Shown here: positions 35,922 through 44,401 of the stretch, piece after piece
Numbering within the stretch: the first letter of the stretch is position 1
Layout of the letters: each line of letters begins with the position of its first letter
Source of the DNA: Flavobacterium sangjuense
Lineage (GTDB): Bacteria; Bacteroidota; Bacteroidia; Flavobacteriales; Flavobacteriaceae
DNA length: 64,000 nt
Assembly (NCBI RefSeq): GCF_004797125.1
Contig: NZ_CP038810.1
Location: forward strand, 372,001 to 436,000
Direction: 5' to 3'
Program-made: the position numbers and the translations under genes
Notes under the pieces: model-generated
The model's database searches: none
The model's input: only the letters and a program-made list of their open reading frames with translations
Told to the model about the DNA's origin: nothing

Positions 35922-36927
35922 AATCTCTTTGACGCAATTCTGTTTTGATTGTTGTGGTTGAAAAAACCAGCGCTTCTTCATTGCTTTCCAATTTATCTAT
36001 CAGCAGTTGCGTTGCTACTTCACCTATTTCAGGTCCGTGCTGGCTAACCGTTGACAAACTCGGTGTCAATCGACGCGACCAAACTCCATCTGCAAAACCA
36101 ATTACAGAAAGTTCTTCCGGGATTTTCATTCCTTTTTTCAATCCCATTTTCATAGCTATAGTCGCTGCGTGTTCATCTAAAGCAAAAACAGCATCTACAT
36201 CATTTTTATCAAAAAAATCTTTAACCAAGATATCAAACTCATCAATATTATCTGTCTGGATTATTAGTTTCTCATTAACCTTTAGTCCTTTTTGTTCAAA
36301 TGCTTTATAAAAACCCTGGGCACGCAAATTTGCAACGCTTAATTGTTTAATGGTTGTAAACAAAGCAATGTTTTTGCATCCTGTATTTATTAAATGATTT
36401 GTAGCATTGATGGCACTTTCATAATCGTCAACAATTACCTTATCGCATTGAACTTCATCGGCAATACGATCAAACATTACCATTGGAGTTCCATCATTAA
36501 TGATTGCCTTAAAATGATCAAATTGCTGTAGTTTTTGGGCTTCTTTTGAAATTGAAAGAATAAAACCGTCTATAGTTCCGTTGCTTAACATTTCGAGTAT
36601 GTTAATTTCTTTTTCAAGACTTTCATTGGATATACAGGTAATAACCTTGTACCCTTTTGCATCGGCCACTTTTTCAATTCCGGTAAAAACTTTGGCAAAA
36701 AAAGAATTCAATATATTAGGAATAACAACACCAATCGTTTTTGTTCTTCTGTTTTTTAAATTTAATCCAATAACATTTGGTTTGTAATTTTTCAGCTTGG
36801 CATATTCCTGGACACGTTGCTTTGTTGGTTCGCTTATTTCAGGGCTTCCATTCAATGCTTTAGAAACTGTAGAAACAGAAACTCCTAACTCTTTTGCAAT
36901 TTGTTTTAATGTGGCTTTCGATCTCAT
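35902..36927 (-). CDS. LacI/GalR-family transcription regulator
   Basis: The 341-residue protein has the N-terminal helix-turn-helix ATLKQIAKELGVSVSTVSKALNGSPEIS (about 4-31), followed by the hinge region (KLKNYKPNVIGLNLKNRRTKTIGVVIPNI). The periplasmic-binding-protein-like sensor fold has NGTIDGFILSIS and DAVFALDEHAATIAMKMGLKKG, and ends PSLSTVSQHGPEIGEVATQLL. The effector is unknown, probably a sugar. It overlaps the methyltransferase gene tail to tail, so proximity does not show that it controls the glycan cluster. Confidence 0.93.
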   Translation of the reverse strand: MRSKATLKQIAKELGVSVSTVSKALNGSPEISEPTKQRVQEYAKLKNYKPNVIGLNLKNRRTKTIGVVIPNILNSFFAKVFTGIEKVADAKGYKVITCISNESLEKEINILEMLSNGTIDGFILSISKEAQKLQQFDHFKAIINDGTPMVMFDRIADEVQCDKVIVDDYESAINATNHLINTGCKNIALFTTIKQLSVANLRAQGFYKAFEQKGLKVNEKLIIQTDNIDEFDILVKDFFDKNDVDAVFALDEHAATIAMKMGLKKGMKIPEELSVIGFADGVWSRRLTPSLSTVSQHGPEIGEVATQLLIDKLESNEEALVFSTTTIKTELRQRDSTRKLL

Positions 36928-37123
36928 TTTTGTTGTCTTAAGATGTAAAAATAGTGAAATTTATTCTGCTACATAATATTGACGGACCAAAGTTATCCAT
37001 AAAATATAGGAAATGCTATGTTTTTTTATCCGATGATTCGATTCTGTTTTGCTTGTTAAGTCCATTCATTAAAAGGATTTTACACAAAAAATCGCGTTTT
37101 ATAAAAATATTTAAAAAATGCTA

Positions 37124-37154
37124 TTTGCTTTATTAATAAATAATTGTACTTTTG
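37124..37154 (+). promoter_or_regulatory. Promoter of the rplM-rpsI ribosomal protein operon
   Basis: TTTG (37124-37127), 19 bp, then TACTTTTG (37147-37154) match the consensus fully. The leader would be only about 36 nt. It contains a small CCC-TTTATT-GGG hairpin (37160-37171) near the predicted start, a possible autoregulatory site. Confidence 0.75.
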
Positions 37155-37197
37155 CACTCCCTTTATTGGGAATGGAATGTTTAATTAAAATAAAATT

Positions 37198-37653
37198 ATG
37201 GACGCATTAAGCTACAAGACACAATCTACAACCAAAGCCACTGCTCAAAAAGAGTGGATCATTGTAGATGCTGATGGTCATAACTTAGGTCGTTTTGCTT
37301 CAAAAGTTGCGATGCTTTTAAGAGGTAAATACAAGCCAAGTTACACACCTCACGTCGACTGTGGAGATAACGTAATTGTTATCAACGCAGAGAAAATCAA
37401 CCTTACAGGAAACAAACTTGACGAGAAAACGTACATCCGTCACACAGGTTACCCAGGAGGACAAAGAAGTTTGACTGCTAAAGTTATGCAACAAAAGAAT
37501 CCTGCATTACTAGTAGAAAAAGCTGTTAAAGGAATGTTACCTAAAAATAAATTAGGTGCTGAACTTTTCAGAAATTTAAATGTTGTTGTAGGTACAGAGC
37601 ACAAACAAGGCGCTCAAAAACCTAAAACAGTTAACCTTAACGATCTTAAATAA
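37198..37653 (+). CDS. rplM: 50S ribosomal protein L13
   Basis: The 151-residue protein contains WIIVDADGHNLGRFASKVAMLLRGK, YTPHVDCGDNVIVINAEKI and YIRHTGYPGGQR, the characteristic L13 blocks, and ends near VGTEHKQGAQKP. Length is normal. Its TAA overlaps the ATG of rpsI by one base. It is the first gene of the rplM-rpsI-rpsB-tsf cluster, transcribed from a strong promoter. Confidence 0.98.
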   Translation: MDALSYKTQSTTKATAQKEWIIVDADGHNLGRFASKVAMLLRGKYKPSYTPHVDCGDNVIVINAEKINLTGNKLDEKTYIRHTGYPGGQRSLTAKVMQQKNPALLVEKAVKGMLPKNKLGAELFRNLNVVVGTEHKQGAQKPKTVNLNDLK

Positions 37654-38039
37654 TGGGAGTTATTCACAAAATCGGTAGAAGAAAATGTGCAGTAGCACGT
37701 GTTTATGTTTCAGAAGGAACTGGAAAAATTACCGTAAACAAAAGAGAATTTAACAACTACTTCCCAACAGCTACTTTACAGTACAAAGTATTGCAACCAA
37801 TGTCTATGACAGAAAACGCAACTAACTTTGACGTAAAAGTAAATGTATATGGTGGTGGTTCTACAGGGCAGGCAGAAGCTGTGAGAATGGCAATTGCAAG
37901 AGCAATGTGTGAAGTGGAAGCTGAAAACAGAGCTATCCTAAAACCAGAAGGATTACTAACAAGAGATCCAAGAATGGTAGAACGTAAAAAATTCGGTCAG
38001 AAAAAAGCACGTAAGAGATTCCAATTCTCGAAACGTTAA
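37653..38039 (+). CDS. rpsI: 30S ribosomal protein S9
   Basis: The 128-residue protein begins GVIHKIGRRKCAVARVYVSEGTGKITVN and ends with the conserved basic tail KKFGQKKARKRFQFSKR that reaches the P-site tRNA. GGGSTGQAEAVRMAIARA is the central S9 block. Its start overlaps the rplM stop by one base (TAATG), so translation is coupled. Confidence 0.98.
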   Translation: MGVIHKIGRRKCAVARVYVSEGTGKITVNKREFNNYFPTATLQYKVLQPMSMTENATNFDVKVNVYGGGSTGQAEAVRMAIARAMCEVEAENRAILKPEGLLTRDPRMVERKKFGQKKARKRFQFSKR

Positions 38040-38213
38040 TATTTTCAGATTATTTTTTACAATTAAATTAGAATTTAAAACACAGTTGTCGATATTCCTT
38101 TTAAAAAGGGAATTAGTTTAGCATCGAAATGCAGTCCAAAGTCTAAAAGTCAGAAGACTTAAAGCGAAAAAGGTGACGCATTGCTAATCAAACGGAACGT
38201 AAACTATTACACA
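38040..38213 (+). promoter_or_regulatory. Structured leader upstream of rpsB
   Basis: The 174-nt space before rpsB contains an ATTCCTTTT...AAAAGGGAAT hairpin (about 38093-38112). A second hairpin is AAGTCT / AGACTT with a 10-nt loop (about 38139-38160). No good TAnnTTTG element is visible here. The layout fits a ribosomal-protein autoregulatory leader, inferred from structure only. Confidence 0.4.
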
Positions 38214-39047
38214 ATGGCAAACAAAATTGAAGTTAAAGATTTATTAGAAGCAGGTGTTCACTTCGGACACATGACTCGTAAGTGGGATCCAAACATGGCT
38301 CCTTACATATATATGGAGCGTAATGGAATTCACATTATCAACCTATATAAAACTGCTGCAAAAATTGAAGAAGCTAACGAAGCTTTGAAAAAAATCGCAG
38401 CATCAGGTAGAAAAATACTTTTCGTAGCTACCAAAAAACAAGCAAAAGATATCGTTGCAGAAAAAGCTGTAGCTTGTAACATGCCGTACATCACTGAAAG
38501 ATGGCCAGGTGGTATGTTAACAAACTTCGTTACTATCCGTAAAGCCGTTAAAAAAATGGCTACTATTGATAAAATGAAGAAAGACGGAACTTTTATGACA
38601 TTGTCTAAAAAAGAGCGTCTTCAGGTAGATCGTCTTCGTGCAAAATTAGAGAAGAACTTAGGTTCTATCGCTGATATGTCAAGATTACCTGCTGCATTAT
38701 TTGTTGTAGATATCAAAGCTGAACACATCGCAATAAAAGAAGCACAAAAATTAAACATTCCAGTTTTCGCAATGGTTGATACTAACTCTGATCCACGTGA
38801 AGTAGATTACGTTATCCCAGCCAATGATGATGCTTCAAAATCAATTGAGAAAATTTTATCTTTAGTAACTGCTGCAGTTATTGACGGATTGGCTAACAGA
38901 ACTTCTGATAAAGAAGATGTTGACGCTCCGGAAGTAGAAGAAGAAGTAGTTGCTGTAGAAGCTGCTCCAGAAGTGGAAGCAGTTGTAGAAGTAGAAGCTG
39001 CTCCTGAAGTAGAAGCTGAAGCTACAGAAACTAAGACTGAAGAGTAA
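38214..39047 (+). CDS. rpsB: 30S ribosomal protein S2 with acidic C-terminal tail
   Basis: Translation starts at ATG 38214 (MANKIEVKDLLEAGVHFGHMTRKWDP); an upstream in-frame extension to 38181 lacks S2 similarity and is rejected. The protein is 277 residues. Further S2 blocks are KKQAKDIVAEKA, ERWPGGMLTNF and FAMVDTNSDPREVDYVIPANDDA. The last 45 or so residues are a repeated acidic tail (PEVEEEVVAVEAAPEVEAVVEV). The tail is common in Bacteroidota and its role is unknown. tsf follows. Confidence 0.97.
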   Translation: MANKIEVKDLLEAGVHFGHMTRKWDPNMAPYIYMERNGIHIINLYKTAAKIEEANEALKKIAASGRKILFVATKKQAKDIVAEKAVACNMPYITERWPGGMLTNFVTIRKAVKKMATIDKMKKDGTFMTLSKKERLQVDRLRAKLEKNLGSIADMSRLPAALFVVDIKAEHIAIKEAQKLNIPVFAMVDTNSDPREVDYVIPANDDASKSIEKILSLVTAAVIDGLANRTSDKEDVDAPEVEEEVVAVEAAPEVEAVVEVEAAPEVEAEATETKTEE

Positions 39048-39057
39048 AACAAAATAA

Positions 39058-39124
39058 TTACGAATTATGAATTAAGAATTACGAATTGTTTTCACTCGTA
39101 ATTTCAAATTTGTAATTCGTAATT
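39058..39124. repeat. AT-rich inverted repeat between rpsB and tsf
   Basis: GAATTACGAATT (39076-39087) pairs with AATTCGTAATT (39114-39124). A further direct copy of ATTACGAATTATGAATT lies at the left (39058-39074). A related TTATGAGTTATGAATT run occurs at 53419-53440, so it belongs to a dispersed class. Confidence 0.55.
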
Positions 39125-39164
39125 TCTTTTAAAAGAATTTTTAAACTTAAAATAAAAAAACATT

Positions 39165-39992
39165 ATGTCAACAATCACAATTACTGCTGCAGACGTAAAT
39201 AAATTAAGAACAATTACCGGTGCAGGAATGATGGACTGTAAAAAAGCTTTAGTAGAAGCTGAAGGAGATTTTGATTTAGCAATTGAAAACCTTAGAAAAA
39301 AAGGTCAAAAAGTTGCTGCAAACCGTTCAGACAGAGAATCTACTGAAGGAGCTGCTGTTGCTGCTGTTAATGCTGACAAGACTTCTGGTGTTGTTATTAC
39401 ATTAAACTGCGAAACTGACTTCGTTGGGAAAAATGAAGGTTTCGTAAAATTGGCTAACGATTTCGCTAATCAGGCATTAAACTATGCTACTAAAGAAGAA
39501 TTTTTAGCTTCTGACTTCAACGGAATTACTGTTGCTGAGAAATTAATCGAGCAAACTGGAGTTATCGGAGAAAAAATTGAAATCGCTTCTTTTGAGAAAT
39601 TGAGTGGAGCTTTCGTTGGTTCTTATGTTCACTCTGGAAAAATTGCCGTTCTTGTTGCACTTTCTGCTAACGTTGCCGGAGCTGATGAAGCTGCTAAAAA
39701 CGTAGCAATGCAAGCTGCTGCTATGTCTCCAATTGCTTTGGACGAAGCTGGAGTTGATGCAGACATCATCGCTAAAGAAATTGAAATCGCTAAAGATTTA
39801 TTACGTCAGGAAGGAAAACCAGAGGCAATGATTGAAAATATCGCTAAAGGTAAACTTGGTCGTTTCTTTAAAGACAATACTTTGGTAAACCAAGATTATA
39901 TTAAAGATAGCTCTATGAGCGTTGCTGCTTACATTAAATCTGTTGATGCAGGTTTGACTGTAACTGGTTTCAGAAGAGTCGCTTTAGGATAA
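39165..39992 (+). CDS. tsf: Translation elongation factor Ts
   Basis: The 275-residue protein starts with the UBA-like helix region VNKLRTITGAGMMDCKKALVEAEGDFDLAIENLRKKG. The exchange motif is TLNCETDFVGKNEGFVKLA. The C-terminal EF-Ts region includes EGKPEAMIENIAKGKLGRFFKDNTLVNQDYIKD. It acts as the EF-Tu nucleotide exchange factor. It comes after rpsB and before a strong terminator, the usual rpsB-tsf pair. Confidence 0.98.
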   Translation: MSTITITAADVNKLRTITGAGMMDCKKALVEAEGDFDLAIENLRKKGQKVAANRSDRESTEGAAVAAVNADKTSGVVITLNCETDFVGKNEGFVKLANDFANQALNYATKEEFLASDFNGITVAEKLIEQTGVIGEKIEIASFEKLSGAFVGSYVHSGKIAVLVALSANVAGADEAAKNVAMQAAAMSPIALDEAGVDADIIAKEIEIAKDLLRQEGKPEAMIENIAKGKLGRFFKDNTLVNQDYIKDSSMSVAAYIKSVDAGLTVTGFRRVALG

Positions 39993-40016
39993 TCCTTATT
40001 TTATAAAGCTTATAAA

Positions 40017-40053
40017 GAAACCCGAGCCATTTGGTTCGGGTTTCTTTTTTTTT
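40017..40053 (+). terminator. Terminator of the ribosomal protein/tsf operon
   Basis: GAAACCCGAGCC (40017-40028) pairs with GGTTCGGGTTTC (40033-40044), with one G-T pair, and is followed by nine T residues. Confidence 0.9.
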
Positions 40054-40099
40054 AGGAGCACACGTTTAGTTTTCTTCTCACTTCTCTTCCCGCTGTCCG

Positions 40100-40261
40100 T
40101 TGCAATCTGTCATTGCGAGGAACGAAGCAATCTCATCATAATTGTTCAACGCAATGTCAGGATTTCCACTTCCATCGGGGCTAGAATAGACTTCTGCAAA
40201 ATACCTGACAGCCACTGGCTGTCCTCCTCTTAATATCAAATCATCGGGGCTAAAGACACGC
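40100..40261. repeat. Mosaic of short repeats in a gene-free stretch
   Basis: This part of the 40045-40561 gap contains a CATTGCGAGGAACGAAGCAATC stretch, of a type often dispersed in bacterial intergenic regions. It also has a perfect GACAGCC/GGCTGTC hairpin (40207-40223) and two direct copies of ATCGGGGCTA (about 40174-40183 and 40243-40252). No gene is supported. Confidence 0.45.
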
Positions 40262-40278
40262 AAGGTTTTCACAAGAAA

Positions 40279-40348
40279 AATCCCGGTAGGGATTTGATAT
40301 TGGTAGAAAAATTTAGCAAAGCAATAAAATCCCTTTAGGGATGATATA
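40279..40348 (-). repeat. Double-palindrome repeat element, copy 1 (reverse orientation)
   Basis: It contains the palindrome ATCCCGGTAGGGAT (40280-40293), then GGTAGAAA, then the palindrome ATCCCTTTAGGGAT (40329-40342), followed by GATATA. The same parts in the same order appear in the opposite orientation at 40391-40461. It overlaps a short spurious frame (40078-40389, minus). Confidence 0.75.
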
Positions 40349-40390
40349 ATTTTCATTGGTTCAACGAAATCAAAACATTCTTCTGGCAAG

Positions 40391-40461
40391 ATATCATCCC
40401 TAAAGGGATTGCTTTAATTACGCCATCCAATTTCTACCCGAATTTAATCCCTAACGGGATC
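40391..40461 (+). repeat. Double-palindrome repeat element, copy 2
   Basis: ATATC, then ATCCCTAAAGGGAT (40396-40409), then TTTCTACC (40431-40438), then ATCCCTAACGGGAT (40447-40460). It is the inverted partner of copy 1, about 42 bp away, and matches copy 3 at 60.6 kb. Confidence 0.75.
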
Positions 40462-40491
40462 TGACTGGTTACATTATACCAAGTTGAAAAC

Positions 40492-40523
40492 AAAAAACCC
40501 GATTCAAATGAATCGGGTTTTTT
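40492..40523. terminator. Terminator downstream of the M3 peptidase gene (also works on the plus strand)
   Basis: AAAAAACCCGATTCA pairs with TGAATCGGGTTTTTT across a 2-nt loop. It sits about 40 bp after the M3 peptidase stop. Confidence 0.85.
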
Positions 40524-40524
40524 G

Positions 40525-40560
40525 TTTAGCTTCGCTCCGTTCGCCTTCGGCTCGGGTTTT
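40525..40560. repeat. TTCGCTCCGTTCG-type intergenic repeat, copy 1
   Basis: A stretch starting TAGCTTCGCTCCGTTCG and ending CTCGGGT lies between the terminator and the M3 peptidase stop. A near-identical copy lies inside the start of the TonB receptor gene at about 53101-53133. Confidence 0.7.
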
Positions 40561-40561
40561 A

Positions 40562-42679
40562 TTATTTCTTCTGAACTTCAAATCCTCTTGCACGCATCAA
40601 AGCATCCGTATTCACATCTCTGCCGCGGAATTTTTTATACGCAATGGCAGGATCAATCGTGTTTCCAATACTGAACACATAATCATGTAATCTTTTGGCA
40701 ACTGCTTTATCATACAAACCGTCTTTGGTTTCGGTAAAGGCTTCTGTCGCATCCGCACTGATAGCATCAGCCCACAAATAACCATAATAACCAGCAGCAT
40801 AAGCATCGTCAGAAAAGATATGGCCAAACTGTGGAATACGGTGACGCATCACTATTTCTTTTGGCATCTTGAGTTCTGTCAAGGTTATTTTTTCAAATTC
40901 TTTTGGATTAATATCCGGGTTTTCTAACAAGTGTAATTTCATATCAACCAAAGCACTTGCAATCGTTTCTACAGTAGAAAACGCTTCGTTAAAAGTTGAA
41001 GCTCTGTCATTTCTTTCTACCAAAGCCATTGGCATTGGTTCGCCAGTTTTGTAATGCAAAGCAAATTGATTCAATACTTGTGGTGTACTCAACCAACGTT
41101 CCATAACCTGTGAAGGAAACTCAACATAATCTCTCGGCGTGTTGGTTCCCGATAAACTTGGATACGTCACATCCGAATTCAACCCGTGTAAAGCATGCCC
41201 GAATTCATGGAATAAGGTACTGGCATCTTCCCATGAAATCAATATTGGCTCGCCATCTTTTCCTTTAATGAAATTGCAGTTGTTGGATACAATTGTAATC
41301 ACATCTCCATTCACTCTGCTTTGCTCTCTGGTAGCATTCATCCATGCGCCGGAACGTTTTCCTTTACGCGCATAAGGGTCGAAGTACCAAAGACCAACAA
41401 TTTTTTTGGTGTCCTTATTATAAACTTCCCAAACTCTCACATCTGAATGGAAAACAGGAACATTGCTAATTTGTTTAAATCCTAAATGAAAAATCTCTCC
41501 GGCAACCCAAAACATTCCTTCACGCAATTTCTCCAATTGCAAATAAGGTTTTAAATCATTTTGGTCTAAATCGTATTTTGCTTTTCTAACTTTTTCTGAA
41601 TAATAACGATAATCCCAGGCAGCAATTTTGAAATTTCCTCCTTCGATATCAACCATGTTTTGCATATCGGCAACATCCGTATGCACTTTTTCAACTGCCG
41701 GTGTCCAAACAGACATCATTAAATCTAGCGTTTTTTGAGGTTTCTGCGCCATAGTGTTTGACAAACTCCAATCAGCAAAAGTTTTAAAGCCCAATAATTT
41801 GGTTTTCTCTGCACGCAGTTTTAAAATTTGAACTAAAGTAGCATTATTATTATTGGCATTATCATTATCGCCACGACTGGTAAATATCTGAAACGCTTTT
41901 TGTCTTAAATCTCTACGGTTTGAAAACGTCAAAAACGGCTCTATAGACGAACGCGTATTTGCAATACAACCCATAACGTTAAGCTTTCTGTCTTTAGCAT
42001 CAGCTATCGCAGCATTTTTCAATTCTTCCGGCAAACCATCAAAATCAGCTTCAGTTTTTAATTCCAAATAATAATTGCTCTCGTCTGCCAATTGATTTTG
42101 GCTAAATTTGGTAAACAAACCAGCTAATTCCTGATTGATTGCAGCAATTCTTGTTTTGCTTTTTGCAGTTGCTTTGGCACCTTCGCGAACAAAATTGGAG
42201 TAATAAAACCAAACCAATCGTTGTTGTTCTTTGGTTAGTTTTTTCTTATTTGGAGAATTGTAAACTTTTGATATTCTGTCGAACAATTTCGCGTTTTGAT
42301 AAATTTTATTGTTGAGTTCATACATCTTAGGCGTCATTTCGGTTTCGATAGGCTCAAATTCCGGACTGTTCATATTGGAACTGTAAATTCCAAAAACAGC
42401 ATAAATCTGACTATACCTTTTACCTGCTTTTTCCAATGCCACAATGGTGTTAGTAAACGTTGCCGGTTTTGGATTGTTGGCGATTTTTTTAATTTCATTC
42501 AATTTATCCTGAATGGCAAATTCAAGTGCAGGCTTTAAATCCTGTAGTTTATAATCTGTAAATGCAGGAACACCACCATAAGGTCCGGTCCAATCGTTTA
42601 AAAAGGAATTTCGATTTGTTTGTGCATTTACCATAACTGTCGGGGCAATCATAATCAATGTTAAAATTATTTTTTTCAT
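40562..42679 (-). CDS. dcp: M3-family zinc metallopeptidase (peptidyl-dipeptidase Dcp-like)
   Basis: The 705-residue protein has a signal peptide (MKKIILTLIMIAPTVMVNA, then QTNRNS), so it is exported. The M3 zinc motif HEFGHALHGL lies near residue 495, with the downstream glutamate and conserved block TPRDYVEFPSQVMERWL. Other family blocks are WYFDPYARKGKRSGAWM, HRIPQFGHIFSDDAYAAGYYGYLWADAISADA and, at the end, FRGRDVNTDALMRARGF. Length is normal for Dcp (about 680-720). It cleaves dipeptides from peptide C termini, probably in the periplasm. A -7 element TACTTTTG is present at 42708-42701. Confidence 0.93.
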   Translation of the reverse strand: MKKIILTLIMIAPTVMVNAQTNRNSFLNDWTGPYGGVPAFTDYKLQDLKPALEFAIQDKLNEIKKIANNPKPATFTNTIVALEKAGKRYSQIYAVFGIYSSNMNSPEFEPIETEMTPKMYELNNKIYQNAKLFDRISKVYNSPNKKKLTKEQQRLVWFYYSNFVREGAKATAKSKTRIAAINQELAGLFTKFSQNQLADESNYYLELKTEADFDGLPEELKNAAIADAKDRKLNVMGCIANTRSSIEPFLTFSNRRDLRQKAFQIFTSRGDNDNANNNNATLVQILKLRAEKTKLLGFKTFADWSLSNTMAQKPQKTLDLMMSVWTPAVEKVHTDVADMQNMVDIEGGNFKIAAWDYRYYSEKVRKAKYDLDQNDLKPYLQLEKLREGMFWVAGEIFHLGFKQISNVPVFHSDVRVWEVYNKDTKKIVGLWYFDPYARKGKRSGAWMNATREQSRVNGDVITIVSNNCNFIKGKDGEPILISWEDASTLFHEFGHALHGLNSDVTYPSLSGTNTPRDYVEFPSQVMERWLSTPQVLNQFALHYKTGEPMPMALVERNDRASTFNEAFSTVETIASALVDMKLHLLENPDINPKEFEKITLTELKMPKEIVMRHRIPQFGHIFSDDAYAAGYYGYLWADAISADATEAFTETKDGLYDKAVAKRLHDYVFSIGNTIDPAIAYKKFRGRDVNTDALMRARGFEVQKK

Positions 42680-42700
42680 TATTTATTTGTTTGTTTCCAC

Positions 42701-42708
42701 CAAAAGTA
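42701..42708 (-). promoter_or_regulatory. -7 promoter element of the M3 peptidase gene
   Basis: TACTTTTG on the minus strand, 22 bp before the ATG at 42679. No matching TTTG at the right distance was found. Confidence 0.45.
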
Positions 42709-42758
42709 GTGAAAAAACAATTCATCTCTTTACATAATAATCATTAACCAAAATTGCA

Positions 42759-42766
42759 TAAATTTG
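42759..42766 (+). promoter_or_regulatory. -7 promoter element of the queuosine-precursor transporter gene
   Basis: TAAATTTG at 42759-42766, 16 bp before the ATG at 42783, would leave a leader of about 10 nt. The -33 element is weak. Confidence 0.45.
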
Positions 42767-42782
42767 AGAAAAAAGCAAGCCT

Positions 42783-43427
42783 ATGTTTCAATCCAGAAAA
42801 GACATTGTGTATGTCATTCTTGCCGGAATATTTATTACCAATGCTGTCGTGGCCGAACTTATAGGCGGAAAGCTAATTGATGTTGGGCCAGCCGTAATGA
42901 GTATCGGCATTTTACCGTGGCCAATTGTTTTTGTCACTACCGATTTAATCAATGAATATTTTGGTGAAAAAGGCGTTCGCAAACTTTCGATAATCACGGC
43001 CTGTTTGATTGCCTATACTTTTATCGTTTTGTTTTTTGCGATGAAAATTCCATCAACAGGCATAAGTACGGTTTCAACTTCACAGTTTAATGCCGTTTTT
43101 GGACAAAGCCAATTGATAATTGTGGGAAGCATTACAGCCTTTTTGATTTCACAATTGATTGACGTCAGCATTTTTCATTTTTTCAAAAGGAAAACGGGAC
43201 AAAAAATGATTTGGCTGCGAAGTACCGGTTCAACAGTGATTTCACAATTGTTTGATAGTTTTATTGTTTTGGGAATTGCGTTTTGGTTACCAGGAATTAT
43301 GGATACAAAAACATTTTTCCTTTCGGCAATGACGGGCTATAGTGTAAAATTGGCGATTGCAGTTTTAATGACACCGATGATTTATTTAGGACATTCACTG
43401 ATTGAAAAATACATACGCGAAAAATAA
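42783..43427 (+). CDS. yhhQ: Queuosine precursor transporter (YhhQ family)
   Basis: The 214-residue protein has about six membrane helices. Family blocks are ILAGIFITNAVVAELIGGKLIDVG, ILPWPIVFVTTDLINEYFGEKGVRKLS, and QLIDVSIFHFFKRKTGQKMIWLRSTGSTVISQLFDSFIVLGIAFW. It imports a 7-deazaguanine precursor (preQ0 or preQ1) for tRNA queuosine. No queuosine riboswitch is visible in the short leader. It is a single-gene unit. Confidence 0.9.
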   Translation: MFQSRKDIVYVILAGIFITNAVVAELIGGKLIDVGPAVMSIGILPWPIVFVTTDLINEYFGEKGVRKLSIITACLIAYTFIVLFFAMKIPSTGISTVSTSQFNAVFGQSQLIIVGSITAFLISQLIDVSIFHFFKRKTGQKMIWLRSTGSTVISQLFDSFIVLGIAFWLPGIMDTKTFFLSAMTGYSVKLAIAVLMTPMIYLGHSLIEKYIREK

Positions 43428-43541
43428 ACAATATTGTAATTTGTCAGATTTATGAACTATTTATCGAGTGTCTGTTTTTGATAAACAATTTTAAACTAGA
43501 TTTATACAATATTAGACTGAGCCAAAATCTACTCTTGTGAC

Positions 43542-44318
43542 ATGAAAAAACCTGCTTCCGACTTCTACCTCACTGCTAAAAAAATATGGGGAACCGTTGT
43601 AAAAACAGATAGCCCCAACACAAAAGAGCTAGAACTGTCACTTGAACTTCATAAAAGACTACTAAATATTTTTCAGGCTGGCCGGCATTATTACATGGTT
43701 TTTAACGTTTTTGACTTGGAGCTGGAATTTGTAAGTCCCGAAATATTGAGTGTTTTAGAATATGAACCTCACGAGATAAATACTATGTTTTTTCTGGATA
43801 GGATTCATCCTGACGACAAGATTTATTTTTTGAATTTTGAGAATAGATTAGCTGAGTTTTTCAACCAATTACCTGTAGAAAAAAGAGGCAACTACAAGTA
43901 CCAGCATGATTATAGAGTAAAAACTAAAAGCAATAAATATGTACGGCTGTTGCATCAAATTGTCCCTTTAGAATACGATGAGAACAATTATTACAGAAGC
44001 CTTGTACTGCATACTGACATATCCCACATCAAACGTGATGGCATTCCCAGCTTTTCAATCATAGGTCTGGATGACGAACCTTCTTATTATAACATTCAGG
44101 ATACGGAAGTCTTCACTAAATCATACAGCCTATTTACAAAAAGGGAGCGTGAGATTATGAAGCTTATCATTGAAGGCAAGACAACCAAGGAGATTGCCCT
44201 GGAATTATATATAAGTCCATACACTGTAAATTCTCACCGAAAAAACATCCTCCGGAAGGCTGATGCCAAAACGACACTCGATCTGGCGGGAAAAGTCATT
44301 AAAGAAGGTTGGATATAA
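43542..44318 (+). CDS. PAS-domain LuxR-type transcription regulator
   Basis: The 258-residue protein has an N-terminal PAS-like sensor (about 50-165: YYMVFNVFDLELEFVSPEILSVLEYEPHEI, DRIHPDDKIYF, then RVKTKSNKYVRLLHQIVPLEYD). A GerE/LuxR helix-turn-helix follows at about 195-250: SLFTKREREIMKLIIEGKTTKEIALELYISPYTVNSHRKNILRKADAKTTLDL. There is no receiver domain, so it is probably a one-component regulator. Its ligand and targets are unknown. It lies alone. Confidence 0.87.
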   Translation: MKKPASDFYLTAKKIWGTVVKTDSPNTKELELSLELHKRLLNIFQAGRHYYMVFNVFDLELEFVSPEILSVLEYEPHEINTMFFLDRIHPDDKIYFLNFENRLAEFFNQLPVEKRGNYKYQHDYRVKTKSNKYVRLLHQIVPLEYDENNYYRSLVLHTDISHIKRDGIPSFSIIGLDDEPSYYNIQDTEVFTKSYSLFTKREREIMKLIIEGKTTKEIALELYISPYTVNSHRKNILRKADAKTTLDLAGKVIKEGWI

Positions 44319-44401
44319 ATCTTATTTTTTAGTTTTAAGCGCTCGCTATGTTCAAACAGTGGAAGCGTTTTTTTTATAAATTTGAAAAGAAAATTAACAG
44401 C

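Noticed and set aside
36928..37123. A frame of about 60 codons (36954-37136, plus) between the LacI-type gene and rplM
   Set aside because: It is AT-rich, has no recognisable motif, and runs into the rplM promoter region; no support as a gene.
40078..40389. A 103-codon frame on the minus strand in the gene-free stretch after tsf
   Set aside because: It is made of repeat sequence (including the whole of repeat copy 1), has no family features and lacks a promoter.
40279..40461. Possible CRISPR-like array because of repeated ATCCC...GGGAT units
   Set aside because: The units are palindromes with varying spacing and in both orientations, only a few in number, and there are no cas genes.
42709..42782. 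Search for a preQ1-type riboswitch before the queuosine-precursor transporter gene
   Set aside because: The predicted leader is only about 10 nt and no aptamer blocks are present.
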